From Aquabacterium lacunae (lineage in GTDB: Bacteria; Pseudomonadota; Gammaproteobacteria; Burkholderiales; Burkholderiaceae_C): a stretch of 64,000 nucleotides of DNA. Location of the stretch: positions 124,001-188,000 of the forward strand of contig NZ_SIXI01000002.1 in NCBI RefSeq assembly GCF_004310865.1. The letters are read 5' to 3'. The first letter of the stretch is position 1; every line of letters begins with the position of its first letter. Below, in pieces: positions 11,806-21,904 of the stretch. The notes beneath the pieces were generated by a model that searched no databases, had not been told where the DNA came from, and worked only from the letters and a program-made list of their open reading frames with translations. A program made the position numbers and the translations under genes.

Positions 11806-11835
11806 AAAGCCGCCTTCGGGCGGCTTTTGTTTTTC
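11806..11835 (+). terminator. Intrinsic terminator between rplI and dnaB
   Basis: A perfect 9-bp stem AAAGCCGCC / GGCGGCTTT with a TTCG tetraloop is followed by TGTTTTT. It should reduce read-through from the ribosomal-protein genes into dnaB. Confidence 0.88.
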
Positions 11836-11840
11836 CCACG

Positions 11841-11908
11841 TTGTCCACGGCTTTCCACCTGATTTCCCAAGGCTGCCCACAGCCTTATCCACAGGGGCCT
11901 GTGGGCAA
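11841..11908. promoter_or_regulatory. Cluster of DnaA-box-like sites upstream of dnaB
   Basis: TTATCCACA at 11885-11893 is a perfect consensus DnaA box. Two weaker copies flank it: TTGTCCACG at 11841-11849 (two mismatches) and, inverted, TGTGGGCAA at 11900-11908 (two mismatches). All lie between the rplI terminator and dnaB. DnaA-dependent control of dnaB is an inference. Confidence 0.55.
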
Positions 11909-11926
11909 CGCCCGTATGATCAAGCC

Positions 11927-13363
11927 ATGGCTGCCGTACTCCCCGAATCGACTCCCCTGCCCACGCCCGGCACCAGCACAGGCAGCGCCGACATCGCGCG
12001 CCTGCGCCTGCCACCGCACTCCATCGAGGCCGAGCAGAGCGTGCTCGGTGGCCTGCTGCTGGACAACTCGGCCTGGGACCGTGCCTCTGACATCCTCAAC
12101 GAGACCGACTTCTACCGCCGCGAGCACCAGCTGATCTTCACGGCCGTGCAGAAACTGATCAATGCCAGCAAACCGGCTGACGTGATCACGGTGTACGAGC
12201 AGTTGCAGACCCTGGGCAAGGCCGACGAGATCGGTGGCCTGAAGTACCTGAACGATCTGGCGCAGTCGGTGCCCAGCGCGGCCAACATCCGGCGCTACGC
12301 CGAAATCGTGCGCGAGCGCGCCGTGCTGCGCAAACTGGTCACGGCCGCTGACGAGATCGCGACCCACGTGTTCGACCCGCAAGGCAAGTCGGTGTCCGAC
12401 CTGCTCGACGCCGCCGAAGCCAGCATCATGAAGATCGGCGAAGAGGGCAACAAGGGCAAGCAGGGCTTCCACAACATGGACACCCTGGTGGTCGACCTGC
12501 TCGACCGCGTGCAGGAACTGGCCGACAACGGCCTGGACGACGTGACCGGGGTGCGCACCGGCTTCATCGACCTCGACAAGATGACCGCTGGCCTGCAAAA
12601 GGGCGACCTGATCATCCTGGCCGCGCGCCCTTCCATGGGCAAGACCGCCTTCGCCCTGAACATCGGCGAAAACGTGGCCGTCAACGAAGGCCTGCCCGTC
12701 TGCATCTTCTCGATGGAAATGGGTGCCTCGCAGCTGGCACTGCGGATGGTCGGCTCGATCGGCCGCATCAACCAGCAGAACCTGCGCACAGGCCGACTGA
12801 CCGATGACGAATGGAGCCGCCTGAGCGAAACCGTCGAGCGCCTGAAAGACGCCAAGGTGCACATCGACGAAACGCCCGGCCTGTCGCCCAACGAACTGCG
12901 GGCCCGTGCGCGGCGCCTGGCGCGCCAGTACGGCGGCACGCTGGGCCTGATCATCATCGACTACCTGCAGCTGATGAGCGGCTCGGGAGGCAACGAGGAA
13001 AACCGCGCCACCGTGATCGGTGAAATCTCGCGGGGCCTGAAGGCGCTGGCCAAAGAGCTGCAGTGCCCGGTGATCGCGCTGTCCCAGCTGAACCGGTCGG
13101 TCGAAACCCGGCCCGACAAGCGCCCGATGATGTCCGACCTTCGCGAATCGGGCGCCATCGAGCAGGACGCCGACGTGATCATGTTCATCTACCGCGACGA
13201 GTATTACAACCGCGACTCCAAGATCCCCGGCACGGCCGAGATCATCATCGGCAAACAGCGTAACGGCCCGGTGGGCAGCATCCACCTGGCCTTCCTGAAA
13301 TCGAACACGCGCTTCGAGAACCTGGCGCCTGGCACCTATGTGGGCGAAGGCGATCAGTACTGA
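11927..13363 (+). CDS. dnaB: Replicative DNA helicase DnaB
   Basis: DnaB is the hexameric 5'-3' helicase of the replication fork. The 478-residue product has the N-terminal domain (IARLRLPPHSIEAEQSVLGGLLLDNSAW), a linker, and a RecA-like core with Walker A ARPSMGKTAF (K239) and Walker B LIIIDYLQLM (about 340-349). It ends near TYVGEGDQY. There is no clear Shine-Dalgarno, and a -10-like TATGAT ends 6 nt before the ATG. No intein is present. DnaA-box-like sites lie upstream. Confidence 0.97.
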   Translation: MAAVLPESTPLPTPGTSTGSADIARLRLPPHSIEAEQSVLGGLLLDNSAWDRASDILNETDFYRREHQLIFTAVQKLINASKPADVITVYEQLQTLGKADEIGGLKYLNDLAQSVPSAANIRRYAEIVRERAVLRKLVTAADEIATHVFDPQGKSVSDLLDAAEASIMKIGEEGNKGKQGFHNMDTLVVDLLDRVQELADNGLDDVTGVRTGFIDLDKMTAGLQKGDLIILAARPSMGKTAFALNIGENVAVNEGLPVCIFSMEMGASQLALRMVGSIGRINQQNLRTGRLTDDEWSRLSETVERLKDAKVHIDETPGLSPNELRARARRLARQYGGTLGLIIIDYLQLMSGSGGNEENRATVIGEISRGLKALAKELQCPVIALSQLNRSVETRPDKRPMMSDLRESGAIEQDADVIMFIYRDEYYNRDSKIPGTAEIIIGKQRNGPVGSIHLAFLKSNTRFENLAPGTYVGEGDQY

Positions 13364-13386
13364 TTCTGCCCAACCCTGGCCCCATG

Positions 13387-13414
13387 AAAAAAGCCTCGCA
13401 CTGCGAGGCTTTTT
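13387..13414. terminator. Bidirectional terminator between dnaB and the BI-1 gene
   Basis: A-rich and T-rich tracts flank a perfect GCCTCGC / GCGAGGC stem with an ACT loop, so it can stop transcription from both convergent genes. Confidence 0.9.
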
Positions 13415-13435
13415 GGGTTGGCGACGGGACGCAGG

Positions 13436-14131
13436 TCAGTCGTCGTTTCCGCCCAACACGCCCAGGATCTGCAGCAGCGAGGTGAACACGTTGTACACGC
13501 TCAGGTAGATCGACAGGGTGGCCGTGACGTAGTTGGTCTCGCCGCCATCGATGATGCGCTTGAGGTCGTACAGGATGAAGGCCGAGAAGATCACCACAGC
13601 CAAAGCCGAGATGGTCAGCATCAGGGCAGGCATCTTCAGGAAGATGTTGGCCACGGCAGCCACCATCAGCACGACGGCACCGATCATCAGCCATTTGCCC
13701 AGGCCGGCCAGGTCACGCTTCATGGTGCTGGCCATCGTGGCCATGCCGGCGAAGACCAGCGCGGTGCCACCGAAGGCCGTGGCGATCAGTTGGGCGCCAT
13801 TGCTGAAGCCCAGCACGGCACCGATCAGGCGCGACATCATCAGGCCCATGAAGAAGGTGAAGCCCAGCAGCAGCAACACGCCCACGCCGGAGTTCTTGAA
13901 CTTCTCGATGGCAAAGAAGAAGCCGAAGGCAACGCCCATGAACACGAGCATGCCGATCAGGGGGCTGCCCGCGAAAAAACTGAAGCCCATCTGCACGCCC
14001 AACCAGGCACCCAGCACGGTGGGCACCATCGACAGGGCCAGCAGGGCGTAGGTGTTGCGCAGCACGCGCTGGCGTTGGGCCGACAGCGCACCGCCGTAAG
14101 CCACATCAAGAGTTTTCAGGGATTGGTCCAT
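13436..14131 (-). CDS. Bax inhibitor-1/YccA family membrane protein
   Basis: The 231-residue product has about seven hydrophobic segments with very short loops and ends VFTSLLQILGVLGGNDD, matching the bacterial BI-1/YccA (TMBIM) family of inner-membrane proteins. Some members conduct calcium or bind the FtsH-HflKC protease; which applies here cannot be told. The sequence around YALLALSMVPTVLGAWLG and LIYDLKRIIDGGETNYV-like end regions is characteristic. CGGAGA precedes the ATG. It is a single-gene unit. The FtsH modulators hflK and hflC are also in this window (37.4-39.7 kb), but not adjacent. Confidence 0.92.
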   Translation of the reverse strand: MDQSLKTLDVAYGGALSAQRQRVLRNTYALLALSMVPTVLGAWLGVQMGFSFFAGSPLIGMLVFMGVAFGFFFAIEKFKNSGVGVLLLLGFTFFMGLMMSRLIGAVLGFSNGAQLIATAFGGTALVFAGMATMASTMKRDLAGLGKWLMIGAVVLMVAAVANIFLKMPALMLTISALAVVIFSAFILYDLKRIIDGGETNYVTATLSIYLSVYNVFTSLLQILGVLGGNDD

Positions 14132-14194
14132 GGTGATCTCCGTTCAAGCACCGAGGCTTGCCAGTTGGCATGCAGCCTCTGCAAGTTTCGGTTC

Positions 14195-14200
14195 ATTTTA
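14195..14200 (-). promoter_or_regulatory. Possible -10 element for the BI-1 gene
   Basis: TAAAAT on the minus strand lies about 64 nt upstream of the BI-1 start codon in the gap after the methyltransferase gene. No good -35 is seen, so this is tentative. Confidence 0.3.
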
Positions 14201-14222
14201 GTACCAGAAACGCATGCGTATG

Positions 14223-15035
14223 TCAGACAAGACGCCGACGCATCGATTCATACAGGCAAATGGAGGCGGCAGCCCCCACATTCAAGGATTCTTCACCGCC
14301 CGGCTGCGGAATGCCCACCGTCATGGCGCAACGGGCCATCAGTGCGGCCTGCACACCCTGCCCTTCATGCCCCATCACCCAGGCGCAGGGTTCGGGCAAG
14401 GGAGCCTGGTGCAGTTGATGATCGGCGTGCGAACTGGTGGCCACCAGGGGCACTTGCAGGGCATCCAGCGCCTCCAGGGGGCTCTGTTCCACCAGGTGCA
14501 AGGCCCAGTGCGCGCCCATGCCGGCCCGCAGCACCTTGGGCGACCACAAGGCCGCTGTGCCCTTGAGCGCCACCACCTGCTGCACACCAAGGGCCGACGC
14601 ACTGCGCAGCACCGTGCCCACGTTGCCCGCATCCTGCAGCCGGTCCAGCACCACCGTGCGCAGACCCGGGCGAACGGCCGTGTCTTGCGGCAGGGGCAGC
14701 ACGAAGCCCAGGCGTGCGGGTGATTCCAGCGACGACACCGTGCGCATCAGGGCCTCGGGCAACACCACCACCTTGCGGGCCTGCTCGGCCAGCTGGCTCA
14801 AGCGTTGGGCCACCGGGTCGGTGGTGGCGCCCTGCCCCTGCTCGCCGCACCAGGCGGTGTCGGCGATCACGGCCAGCGGCACGGCTTGCCCACGTTGCAA
14901 GGCAGCGTCGCACAGGTGGTCACCCTCCACCCACAGCTCGCCCAGCTTGCGGTAAGCGCCGGGGTCGGCCACCAGCTTGCGCAACTTCTGCAGCAGCGGG
15001 TTGTCGCGGGAGGTGATGGCTTGAACGATGGGCAT
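14223..15035 (-). CDS. TrmH/SpoU-family RNA 2'-O-methyltransferase
   Basis: These SAM-dependent knotted methyltransferases modify the 2'-hydroxyl of rRNA or tRNA. The 270-residue product has an N-terminal substrate-binding region (ITSRDNPLLQKLRKL) and the SPOUT motifs NVGTVLRSASALGV, VMGHEGQGV and IPQPGGEESLNVGAAASICLYE. The exact RNA target is not evident; RlmB-like is possible. A GTG at 15053 abutting the rnhB stop is an alternative start; the ATG at 15035 gives the more usual N-terminus. It is the last gene of the lpx-rnhB cluster. Confidence 0.9.
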   Translation of the reverse strand: MPIVQAITSRDNPLLQKLRKLVADPGAYRKLGELWVEGDHLCDAALQRGQAVPLAVIADTAWCGEQGQGATTDPVAQRLSQLAEQARKVVVLPEALMRTVSSLESPARLGFVLPLPQDTAVRPGLRTVVLDRLQDAGNVGTVLRSASALGVQQVVALKGTAALWSPKVLRAGMGAHWALHLVEQSPLEALDALQVPLVATSSHADHQLHQAPLPEPCAWVMGHEGQGVQAALMARCAMTVGIPQPGGEESLNVGAAASICLYESMRRRLV

Positions 15036-15053
15036 GGGGGTGAAACGGGCCAC

Positions 15054-15689
15054 TCAGGCGCGTGCAGCGGCGGCCACGCGCACAGGCGCGAAGCTTTGGC
15101 GGTGGTCAGGGCAAGGCCCCAGGGTCTGCAGGGCTTGCAGGTGGTCGGGCGTGGGGTAGCCCTTGTGGGTGGCGAAGCCATAGCCCGGGTGGCGGGCATG
15201 CAGGTCGTCGCACAGGCGGTCACGGTGCACCTTGGCCAAAATGGACGCCGCCGCGATGCAGGCCACCTTGGCATCGCCCTTGACGATGGCCTCGGCCGGT
15301 ACATTCAACACCGGGATGCGGTTGCCGTCGACCAGCACCTGGGCCGGCCGCAGGCGCAGGCCCTCCACGGCCCGGCGCATGGCCAGCATGGTGGCCTGCA
15401 AGATGTTGAGCTGGTCGATCTCCGCCACGCTGGCCTCGGCGATGCTGCAACACAGCGCCTTGGCCCGGATCTCGTCGAAAAGCTGCTCGCGGCGGGCGGC
15501 CGTGAGCTTTTTCGAGTCGTTCAAGCCAGCGATCGGGTGCTGGTCGTCCAGGATGACGGCAGCGGCCACCACCGGCCCGGCCAGGGGGCCACGGCCGGCC
15601 TCGTCCACCCCGGCGATCAGGCCCGAGGGCGTCCACAGCAGGTCCAGCTGCTGGGGCTCAGCGGCTTTCAAGGACTTTCGCGATCGCAT
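15054..15689 (-). CDS. rnhB: Ribonuclease HII
   Basis: RNase HII nicks RNA-DNA hybrids and misincorporated ribonucleotides. The 211-residue product has the diagnostic catalytic motif [21 protein letters not shown], then [13 protein letters not shown] and later VDGN and [14 protein letters not shown]. The ATG at 15689 overlaps the end of lpxB by 32 bp; a longer in-frame frame upstream runs through lpxB and is not real. The lpxA-lpxB-rnhB order is common in proteobacteria. Confidence 0.95.
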   Translation of the reverse strand: MRSRKSLKAAEPQQLDLLWTPSGLIAGVDEAGRGPLAGPVVAAAVILDDQHPIAGLNDSKKLTAARREQLFDEIRAKALCCSIAEASVAEIDQLNILQATMLAMRRAVEGLRLRPAQVLVDGNRIPVLNVPAEAIVKGDAKVACIAAASILAKVHRDRLCDDLHARHPGYGFATHKGYPTPDHLQALQTLGPCPDHRQSFAPVRVAAAARA

Positions 15690-16797
15690 CGCTGGCGCAG
15701 CGGCCGGTGTCCCGGCGCAAGGTGTTGTGCATCTCGGCAAAGCGGCCCTGCACCGCCTCCATGCGAGCCGGCTGATCAAACCACGCCAGGCAGTCCTGGG
15801 CCAGTTGCTGAGGGCTGGCGGCATCCTGAAGGCGTTCTGGCACCACGAAATCACGGGCCAGGATGTTGGGCAGCCCCACCCAGGGCAGGTAGCCCATGTG
15901 GCGCATCAGCTGCCAGCTCATCCAGCCCAGGCGATAGGCGATCACCATGGGGCGCTTGAACAAGGCCGCCTCCAGGGTGGCGGTGCCACTGGCGATCAGG
16001 GTCACGTCGCAGGCGGCCAGGGCCTCGTGCGAACGGCCGTCGAGCACCTGCAAGGGCGCGTCGGGGCAATGCTCGCGCACCATGGGTTCGACCATGTCAC
16101 GCAGGCCGGGCACCACCGGCATCACGAACTGCATGTCAGGGCGCTGGCGAGCCAGCACGGCCACGGTCTGCAAGAAGGCCGGTGCGATGTGCTGGATTTC
16201 AGAGCGGCGGCTGCCCGGCAGCACGGCCAGCACCGGGGCATCGGCTGTCAGGCCCAATGCAGCGCGCGCGGGCGCCTTCGGCGCTTCCATCGGGATGGTG
16301 TCGGCCAGGGGGTGGCCCACGAAAGTGGCCGCAATGCCCTTGGCCTGGTACAGCTCGGGCTCGAAAGGGAACAGACACAGCACATGGTCGGTCGAGCGTG
16401 CGATCTTGTCGATGCGCCCACCTCGCCAGGCCCAGATCGAGGGGCTGACGAAATGCACCGTGCGAATGCCGCCCTCTTTCAGTCGACGCTCCAGCCCGAA
16501 GTTGAAATCGGGGGCATCGACCCCCACGAACACATCGGGCCGCTCGGCCAGCAGGCGATCGCCCAACTGGTCACGGATGCCTGAGAGCTCTCGGTAATGC
16601 CGCAAGGCATCGACAAAGCCGAACACCGACAGCTTGTGGTGGGGCCACCAGGCGTCAAAGCCCTGAGCCGCCATCTTGGGCCCGCCAATGCCGAAGGCCG
16701 ACATGCCCGGGAAACGCTGCTTGAGCCCACCCAGCAGCAGGCCGGCCAGCAGATCACCCGAGGCCTCGCCGGCCACCATGCCCATGCGTGGTGCCAT
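15658..16797 (-). CDS. lpxB: Lipid-A-disaccharide synthase
   Basis: LpxB joins UDP-2,3-diacylglucosamine and lipid X to form the lipid A disaccharide at the inner membrane face. The 379-residue product has the GT19 signature [19 protein letters not shown] at the N-terminus, [28 protein letters not shown] and LPGSRRSEI. It starts 4 nt after lpxA and its end overlaps rnhB. Confidence 0.96.
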   Translation of the reverse strand: MAPRMGMVAGEASGDLLAGLLLGGLKQRFPGMSAFGIGGPKMAAQGFDAWWPHHKLSVFGFVDALRHYRELSGIRDQLGDRLLAERPDVFVGVDAPDFNFGLERRLKEGGIRTVHFVSPSIWAWRGGRIDKIARSTDHVLCLFPFEPELYQAKGIAATFVGHPLADTIPMEAPKAPARAALGLTADAPVLAVLPGSRRSEIQHIAPAFLQTVAVLARQRPDMQFVMPVVPGLRDMVEPMVREHCPDAPLQVLDGRSHEALAACDVTLIASGTATLEAALFKRPMVIAYRLGWMSWQLMRHMGYLPWVGLPNILARDFVVPERLQDAASPQQLAQDCLAWFDQPARMEAVQGRFAEMHNTLRRDTGRCASDAIAKVLESR

Positions 16798-16801
16798 GGG
16801 C

Positions 16802-17590
16802 TCAGCGCACGATGCCGCGCGTGGCGGTGGCCAGGAAGTCGATCACCGACTGCACATCGGCCTGGGCTTCAGGGCGGGCCAGGGCCAGCTCGGCCAGCTG
16901 GGCCTTGGCGGCCTCCAGGGTCAGGCCCTGGCGGTAGATGATTTTGTACAGCTGCTTGACCGCGGCAATGCGCTCGGCCGAGAAGCCGCGGCGACGCAGC
17001 CCTTCCACGTTGAAGCCGCTGGCCTCACAGGGGTTGCCCTGCACCATCATGAACGGCGGCACGTCTTGCGCCAGGCGGGTCTGGAAGCCCACCATGGCGT
17101 GCGCGCCAATGCGCACGAACTGGTGCACGCCGGTCAGGCCGCCCACGATCACCCAGTCGCCCACGTGCACGTGGCCCGCCAGGGTGGCGTTGTTGGCCAG
17201 GATCAGGTGGTTGCCCAGCTGGCAGTCATGGGCCACGTGCACGTAGGCCATGACCCAGTTGTCATCGCCCACGCGCGTGATGCCTTCGTCCTGCGTGGTG
17301 CCGGTGTTGAAGGTGCAGAACTCGCGGATGGTGTTGCGATCACCGATGATCAGCTGCGTGGGTTCGCCCCTGTACTTCTTGTCCTGGGGCGCCGCACCGA
17401 TGGAGGCGAACTGGAAGATCTGGTTGTCGCGGCCGATGGTGGTGTGGCCTTCGACCACGCAATGCGCGCCGATGGACGTGCCTTCGCCGATCACGACATT
17501 CGGGCCGATCACGGCATAAGGCCCCACGCTGACCGAGTCGGCCAGCTGGGCCTTGGGGTCGACCAGAGCGGTCGGGTGGATGGTGGCCAT
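16802..17590 (-). CDS. lpxA: UDP-N-acetylglucosamine O-acyltransferase
   Basis: LpxA transfers an R-3-hydroxyacyl chain from ACP to the 3-OH of UDP-GlcNAc, the first step of lipid A synthesis. The 262-residue product is a left-handed beta-helix of hexapeptide repeats (about 1-190) with the catalytic histidine in [12 protein letters not shown] (H121, equivalent to E. coli H125), then a helical C-terminal domain. It lies 10 nt after fabZ. Confidence 0.97.
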   Translation of the reverse strand: MATIHPTALVDPKAQLADSVSVGPYAVIGPNVVIGEGTSIGAHCVVEGHTTIGRDNQIFQFASIGAAPQDKKYRGEPTQLIIGDRNTIREFCTFNTGTTQDEGITRVGDDNWVMAYVHVAHDCQLGNHLILANNATLAGHVHVGDWVIVGGLTGVHQFVRIGAHAMVGFQTRLAQDVPPFMMVQGNPCEASGFNVEGLRRRGFSAERIAAVKQLYKIIYRQGLTLEAAKAQLAELALARPEAQADVQSVIDFLATATRGIVR

Positions 17591-17600
17591 CTTGCCCCCT

Positions 17601-18044
17601 TCAGTCGATGCGACGCATGGTGCACATCAGGTCGGCCTCGACCGCCACCTGCTCGTCCACCAGGCCCTTGGCCTTGAACTTGTAGATGCCCGCCTTGGCG
17701 CGTTCGATCTGCACATCCAGGATGAGCTGATCACCCGGCTCGACCGGGCGCTTGAAACGCGCGTTGTCGATGCCCACGAAGTAGTACACCGACTTGTCGT
17801 CGCTGACGATGCCGCGGGTGGAAAACGCCAGCAGGGCCGCGGCCTGGGCCAGGGCTTCGAGCATCATCACGCCCGGCATGACCGGACGGTGCGGGAAGTG
17901 CCCCTGGAAGAAGGGCTCGTTGAACGTGACGTTCTTCAGGGCACGGATGCGATTGTGATCGTCCGTGATCTCCAGCACCCGGTCCACCAGCAGGATGGGA
18001 TAGCGGTGGGGCAGGAGTTCCAGAATCTTGTGGATGTCCATCAT
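17601..18044 (-). CDS. fabZ: 3-hydroxyacyl-ACP dehydratase FabZ
   Basis: FabZ dehydrates 3-hydroxyacyl-ACP in fatty-acid elongation and competes with LpxA/LpxD for hydroxyacyl-ACP. The 147-residue hotdog-fold product has [17 protein letters not shown] at the N-terminus and the active-site segment [20 protein letters not shown] (catalytic His and Glu). The ATG at 18044 overlaps the lpxD TGA by 4 bp. Other starts are an ATG at 18059 (inside lpxD) and one at 18041. Confidence 0.96.
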   Translation of the reverse strand: MMDIHKILELLPHRYPILLVDRVLEITDDHNRIRALKNVTFNEPFFQGHFPHRPVMPGVMMLEALAQAAALLAFSTRGIVSDDKSVYYFVGIDNARFKRPVEPGDQLILDVQIERAKAGIYKFKAKGLVDEQVAVEADLMCTMRRID

Positions 18045-19096
18045 TCGTTCTTGTTGCATGCTTTCTCCAGCGCGCGCAGGCGCTCTCGCAACTTCGCGAG
18101 GTTCTTGACCGTGGCCGCGTTCTTCTCCCAGTCGGCATGGGTGTCGAGTGGGAAGACGCCGGTGTAGTGGCCCGCCTGGTTGAGCGACCGCGTCACGGTG
18201 GTGGCCACCGAGATGTGCACGCGGTCGGCCAGTTCCAGGTGGCCGATGATGTTGGCCGCACCGCCCACGGTGCAGTGCTTGCCAATGACCGTGCTACCGG
18301 CCACACCCACGTTGGCGGCCATGGCGGAATGCTCGCCGATGCGCACGTTGTGGGCGATCTGAATGAGGTTGTCGAGCTTCACACCCTGCTCGATCACGGT
18401 GTCGCTCAGGGCGCCACGGTCGATGCAGGTGTTGGCGCCAATCTCGACGTCGTCGCCGATGTGCACGGCGCCGAGTTGTTCGATTTTTTCCCAGCGGCCC
18501 TGGTGCGGCGCAAAGCCGAAACCGTCTGCACCGATCACCGCCCCGCTGTGCACGATGCAGCGCGCGCCCAGCACGCAATCGAAGCCGATGGTCACGCGGG
18601 CCGACAGGCGGGTGCCTGCACCGATGCGAGCGTTGCGACCGACCACGCAGTGCGGGCCGATCACGGCGCCCTCGCCCACCACGGCACCGGCTTCGATCAC
18701 CGCCAGCGGCCCGACCGACACGCCAGCGCCCAGCACGGCCGAGGCGTCGACCACGGCGCCGGGGTGCACCACGGCGGTCGCCGCCGGACGCACACGACGC
18801 GCCCACCACTGGGTCAGGCGTGCGAAATACAGGTAGGGGTCGGGCGTGACGATGGCCGCGCCACGGGCAGCGGCTTCATCTTTCACCGCCGGCGCCACGA
18901 TCACGCAAGCGGCCCGGGTGGTCTGCAACTGGGCCTTGTACTTCGGGTTCGCCAGAAACGAAATGCAGCCGCTGTCGGCTGCATCGAGAGAGGCGATCTG
19001 GCGAATCGTCTGGTCGGGCGACCCCAGAAGCTCGCCTCCCAGCTCGGCCACCAGGTCCCCCAGGCGCACCGGGGGATCAAGCTCGGCAACGCTCAC
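18041..19096 (-). CDS. lpxD: UDP-3-O-acylglucosamine N-acyltransferase
   Basis: LpxD adds the N-linked hydroxyacyl chain in the third step of lipid A synthesis. The 351-residue product has the LpxD uridine-binding N-terminal domain ([21 protein letters not shown]), a hexapeptide-repeat beta-helix (about 105-300) with [10 protein letters not shown] and [19 protein letters not shown], and a C-terminal helix. The GTG start overlaps the skp stop by 4 bp (GTGA). The same frame stays open far upstream through skp, but that extension is a shadow. Confidence 0.96.
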   Translation of the reverse strand: MSVAELDPPVRLGDLVAELGGELLGSPDQTIRQIASLDAADSGCISFLANPKYKAQLQTTRAACVIVAPAVKDEAAARGAAIVTPDPYLYFARLTQWWARRVRPAATAVVHPGAVVDASAVLGAGVSVGPLAVIEAGAVVGEGAVIGPHCVVGRNARIGAGTRLSARVTIGFDCVLGARCIVHSGAVIGADGFGFAPHQGRWEKIEQLGAVHIGDDVEIGANTCIDRGALSDTVIEQGVKLDNLIQIAHNVRIGEHSAMAANVGVAGSTVIGKHCTVGGAANIIGHLELADRVHISVATTVTRSLNQAGHYTGVFPLDTHADWEKNAATVKNLAKLRERLRALEKACNKNE

Positions 19097-19599
19097 TTGG
19101 CCGGGGCTCCCAGGGCCTTGATCACGCGGTCGGTGATGTCCACTCGGGGGCTGGCGAACACGGCTTCCTGCAGAATCAGGTCGTACTTTTCCTGGTCGAA
19201 GATCTGCTTGACCACCTTGTTGGCACGGTCCAGCACACCCGACAGCTCTTCGTTCTTGCGCTGGCTCAGGTCTTCCTGGAACTCGCGGCTTCGGCGCTTG
19301 AGTTCGCGGTCTTGTTCGACCAGGTCGCGCTGACGGCGAGCACGCTCGGACTCGGACAGCGTGGGCGCGTCCTTTTCGAACTTGTCGGAGGCGGCCTTCA
19401 GACGCTGAGCAGCATCGTTGAGCTCTTTTTCTCGGCGGCTGAATTCCTGCTCCAGCTTGGACTGGGCAGCCTTGGCCGGTGCGGCATCGCGCAGCACGCG
19501 GTCGATGTTCACGTAGCCGATCTTGATTTCCTGGGCGGCCAGGCTGGTTGCCCCGAAGGCAAGCGCCAGGGCGCACAGGGAGGAAGCAATCCGTGTCAT
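19093..19599 (-). CDS. skp: Periplasmic chaperone Skp/OmpH
   Basis: Skp is a trimeric periplasmic chaperone that carries unfolded outer-membrane proteins to the BAM complex. The 168-residue product begins with a signal peptide ([23 protein letters not shown], cleavage near AAQ), then [19 protein letters not shown] and a long charged helical hairpin rich in K, E and R (about 45-130), the tentacle. It lies 2 nt after bamA and overlaps lpxD by 4 bp, the classic bamA-skp-lpxD order. Confidence 0.95.
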   Translation of the reverse strand: MTRIASSLCALALAFGATSLAAQEIKIGYVNIDRVLRDAAPAKAAQSKLEQEFSRREKELNDAAQRLKAASDKFEKDAPTLSESERARRQRDLVEQDRELKRRSREFQEDLSQRKNEELSGVLDRANKVVKQIFDQEKYDLILQEAVFASPRVDITDRVIKALGAPAK

Positions 19600-19601
19600 G
19601 G

Positions 19602-21899
19602 TCAGAAGGCGGTCCCGATCTGGAACTGGAGTTTCTGGATTTTATCCTGATCGAACTTGCGAACGGGCTGGCCGTAGCTGAGCTTGAGCGGACCGATGGG
19701 CGAAATCCAGCTGATGCCGATGCCCACGGAGGCGCGCAAATCGTCGACCGAAGGCGTCTGGTTCTCACCCCAGACGTTGCCCATGTCGGCGTAACCGAAC
19801 AGGCGCAAGGTGCGGTCATTGCCCGAGCCGGGGAACGGCACGTACAGCTCGGTGTTGACGTTCACGCGCTGCGTACCGCCCACGTAGGAACCTTCGATGT
19901 CGACCGGGCCCAGCGAGTTCTGGTCGAACCCGCGCACCGTGCCCAGGCCACCCCCGTTGAAGTTCTTGAACACCGGGTACGGCTTGCCCGACAGGCCCTT
20001 GCCGTAGCCGAATTCGGCATTGAAACCCAGGGTGTAAGCCTTGGACAGCGGCCAATACTGCTGGAACTGGTAGTTCGACTTCACGTAGCGGGTGTCACCG
20101 GCCACGCCCAGCTCGACGTTCACGCGCTGGTAGCGGCCATCGGTGGGCACCAGCACACTGTCGCGACCGTCTCGCTGCCAGCCCACGGTCAGCGGGATGC
20201 TCAGGCTCTTGTCGCCGAACTGCTGGCGGTAGCGCTCGTAGCTCACGGGCAGGCCAATGCCACCCACGATCTCGGTCTGCTCGGCACCCACGCCGAAGAA
20301 CACGGTATCCAGTTCGGTGAACGGCACGCCGAAACGCACGGCCGCACCGGGAGTGATCAGCTCGTAGGTGCCGCCCTGGCTGGTCAGGGGCTTGGTGGTG
20401 CGGTAGAACACATCGACCGACCGCGAAATGCCGATGTCGGTGAAATACGGATCGACCGTGGAGACCACCAGCGTGCGGTTCGAGCGAGAGGTGTTCACTT
20501 CCAGGCCGAGGTAGTTACCCGAGCCGAACACGTTTTCCTGTTTGATCGAGGCCGACAGCGAGAGCTTGTCAGCACTCGAGAAGCCAGCGCCCAGCATCAG
20601 GTTGCCCGTGGGCTTTTCTTCCACGCTCAGCGTCAGGTCGACCTGGTCCTGCGTACCGGGCACTTCAGCCGTGTCCACCGACACCTGCTTGAAGTAGCCC
20701 AGGCGGTCCACGCGGTCACGCGAGGCCTTGATCTTGGCGCCGTCATACCAGGCCGACTCGAACTGGCGGAATTCGCGGCGAATGACCTCGTCACGGGTGC
20801 GCGAGTTGCCAGCCACATTCACACGGCGCACATACGCACGGCGAGATGGGTTGGCCTGCAGCACGGCCACAACCTGCCCCTTTTCACGGTCAGCCTCGGG
20901 CTTGAAATCAACGCGGGCGAAAGCGTAGCCGAATGCCGCGTACTTGTCGGTGAAGGCCTTGACCGTGGCCGCCACGTCTTCGGCCTTGTAAGGCTGACCT
21001 GGCGTGACGGTGACCAGCGAGCGGAACTCTTCTTCCTTGCCCAGGAAATCACCTTCCAGGCGCACCTGGGTGACGGTGTATTTCACGCCTTCGACCACGT
21101 TGATGGTGATCGAAATGTCCTGCTTGTCAGGCGAAATGGCCACCTGGGTCGATTCGATGCGGAAATCGAGGTAACCGCGATTCTGGTAGTAGGCGCGGAT
21201 GGTTTCCAGGTCGGCGTTGAGCTTGGCGCGCGAGTACTGATCCGACTTGGTGTACCAGCTGAGCCAGCCGCCGGTCTGCAACTCCATCAGGCCCCTGAGC
21301 GTGCTTTCGCTGAAGGCCGAACTGCCGGTCACCTTGATCTGGCGGATCTTGGCCACTTCGCCTTCGTTCACGCTGAAGGTGACGTTGATGCGGTTGCGCT
21401 CGACAGGGGTGATGGTGGTGACCACTTCGGCACCGTACAGGCTGCGCGACAGGTACTGGCGCTTGAGCTCCTGCTCGGCGCGGTCGGCCTGGGCCCGGTC
21501 AAACGGCATGCCTTCGCCGATGCCGATGTCCTTCAGGGCCTTGACCAGCACGTCCTTGTCGAATTCCTTGGTGCCCGAAAACTCGACCCGAGAGATCACA
21601 GGGCGCTCTTCCACGACGACCACGACCACATTGCCGTCGATCTGGATGCGCACGTCCTTGAACAGGCCGGTGCCGAACAGGGCACGCAGGCCCGCGGCCC
21701 CCTTGTCGTCGGTGTAGGTGTCGCCCACGCGGAAGGGCAAGGCCCCGAACACGGTGCCGGCGTCGGCGCGCTGCAGGCCCTCGACACGGATGTCCTTGAG
21801 GACGAAGGGCTCGACGGCCCAGACCGACACATGGGACATCGCAGCGAACAGGGCTGCGGCAAAGGTCGGCTTGAGCCGGAACGATTTCTTCGTTTGCAT
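19602..21899 (-). CDS. bamA: Outer membrane protein assembly factor BamA
   Basis: BamA is the essential Omp85 insertase of outer-membrane beta-barrels. The 765-residue product has a signal peptide ending near [17 protein letters not shown] opening the first of five POTRA domains (to about 425), and a 16-strand barrel with the lid-lock motif VRGF in loop 6 and the C-terminal aromatic LQFQIGTAF. The upstream in-frame ATG adds unrelated residues from the rseP end, so I used 21899. bamB and bamD are also in this window. Confidence 0.97.
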   Translation of the reverse strand: MQTKKSFRLKPTFAAALFAAMSHVSVWAVEPFVLKDIRVEGLQRADAGTVFGALPFRVGDTYTDDKGAAGLRALFGTGLFKDVRIQIDGNVVVVVVEERPVISRVEFSGTKEFDKDVLVKALKDIGIGEGMPFDRAQADRAEQELKRQYLSRSLYGAEVVTTITPVERNRINVTFSVNEGEVAKIRQIKVTGSSAFSESTLRGLMELQTGGWLSWYTKSDQYSRAKLNADLETIRAYYQNRGYLDFRIESTQVAISPDKQDISITINVVEGVKYTVTQVRLEGDFLGKEEEFRSLVTVTPGQPYKAEDVAATVKAFTDKYAAFGYAFARVDFKPEADREKGQVVAVLQANPSRRAYVRRVNVAGNSRTRDEVIRREFRQFESAWYDGAKIKASRDRVDRLGYFKQVSVDTAEVPGTQDQVDLTLSVEEKPTGNLMLGAGFSSADKLSLSASIKQENVFGSGNYLGLEVNTSRSNRTLVVSTVDPYFTDIGISRSVDVFYRTTKPLTSQGGTYELITPGAAVRFGVPFTELDTVFFGVGAEQTEIVGGIGLPVSYERYRQQFGDKSLSIPLTVGWQRDGRDSVLVPTDGRYQRVNVELGVAGDTRYVKSNYQFQQYWPLSKAYTLGFNAEFGYGKGLSGKPYPVFKNFNGGGLGTVRGFDQNSLGPVDIEGSYVGGTQRVNVNTELYVPFPGSGNDRTLRLFGYADMGNVWGENQTPSVDDLRASVGIGISWISPIGPLKLSYGQPVRKFDQDKIQKLQFQIGTAF

Positions 21900-21904
21900 G
21901 AAGT

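Noticed and set aside
19097..19819. N-terminal extension of lpxD to 592 residues
   Set aside because: The extra 240 codons run through skp and into bamA in another frame; lpxD homology starts at the GTG 19096.
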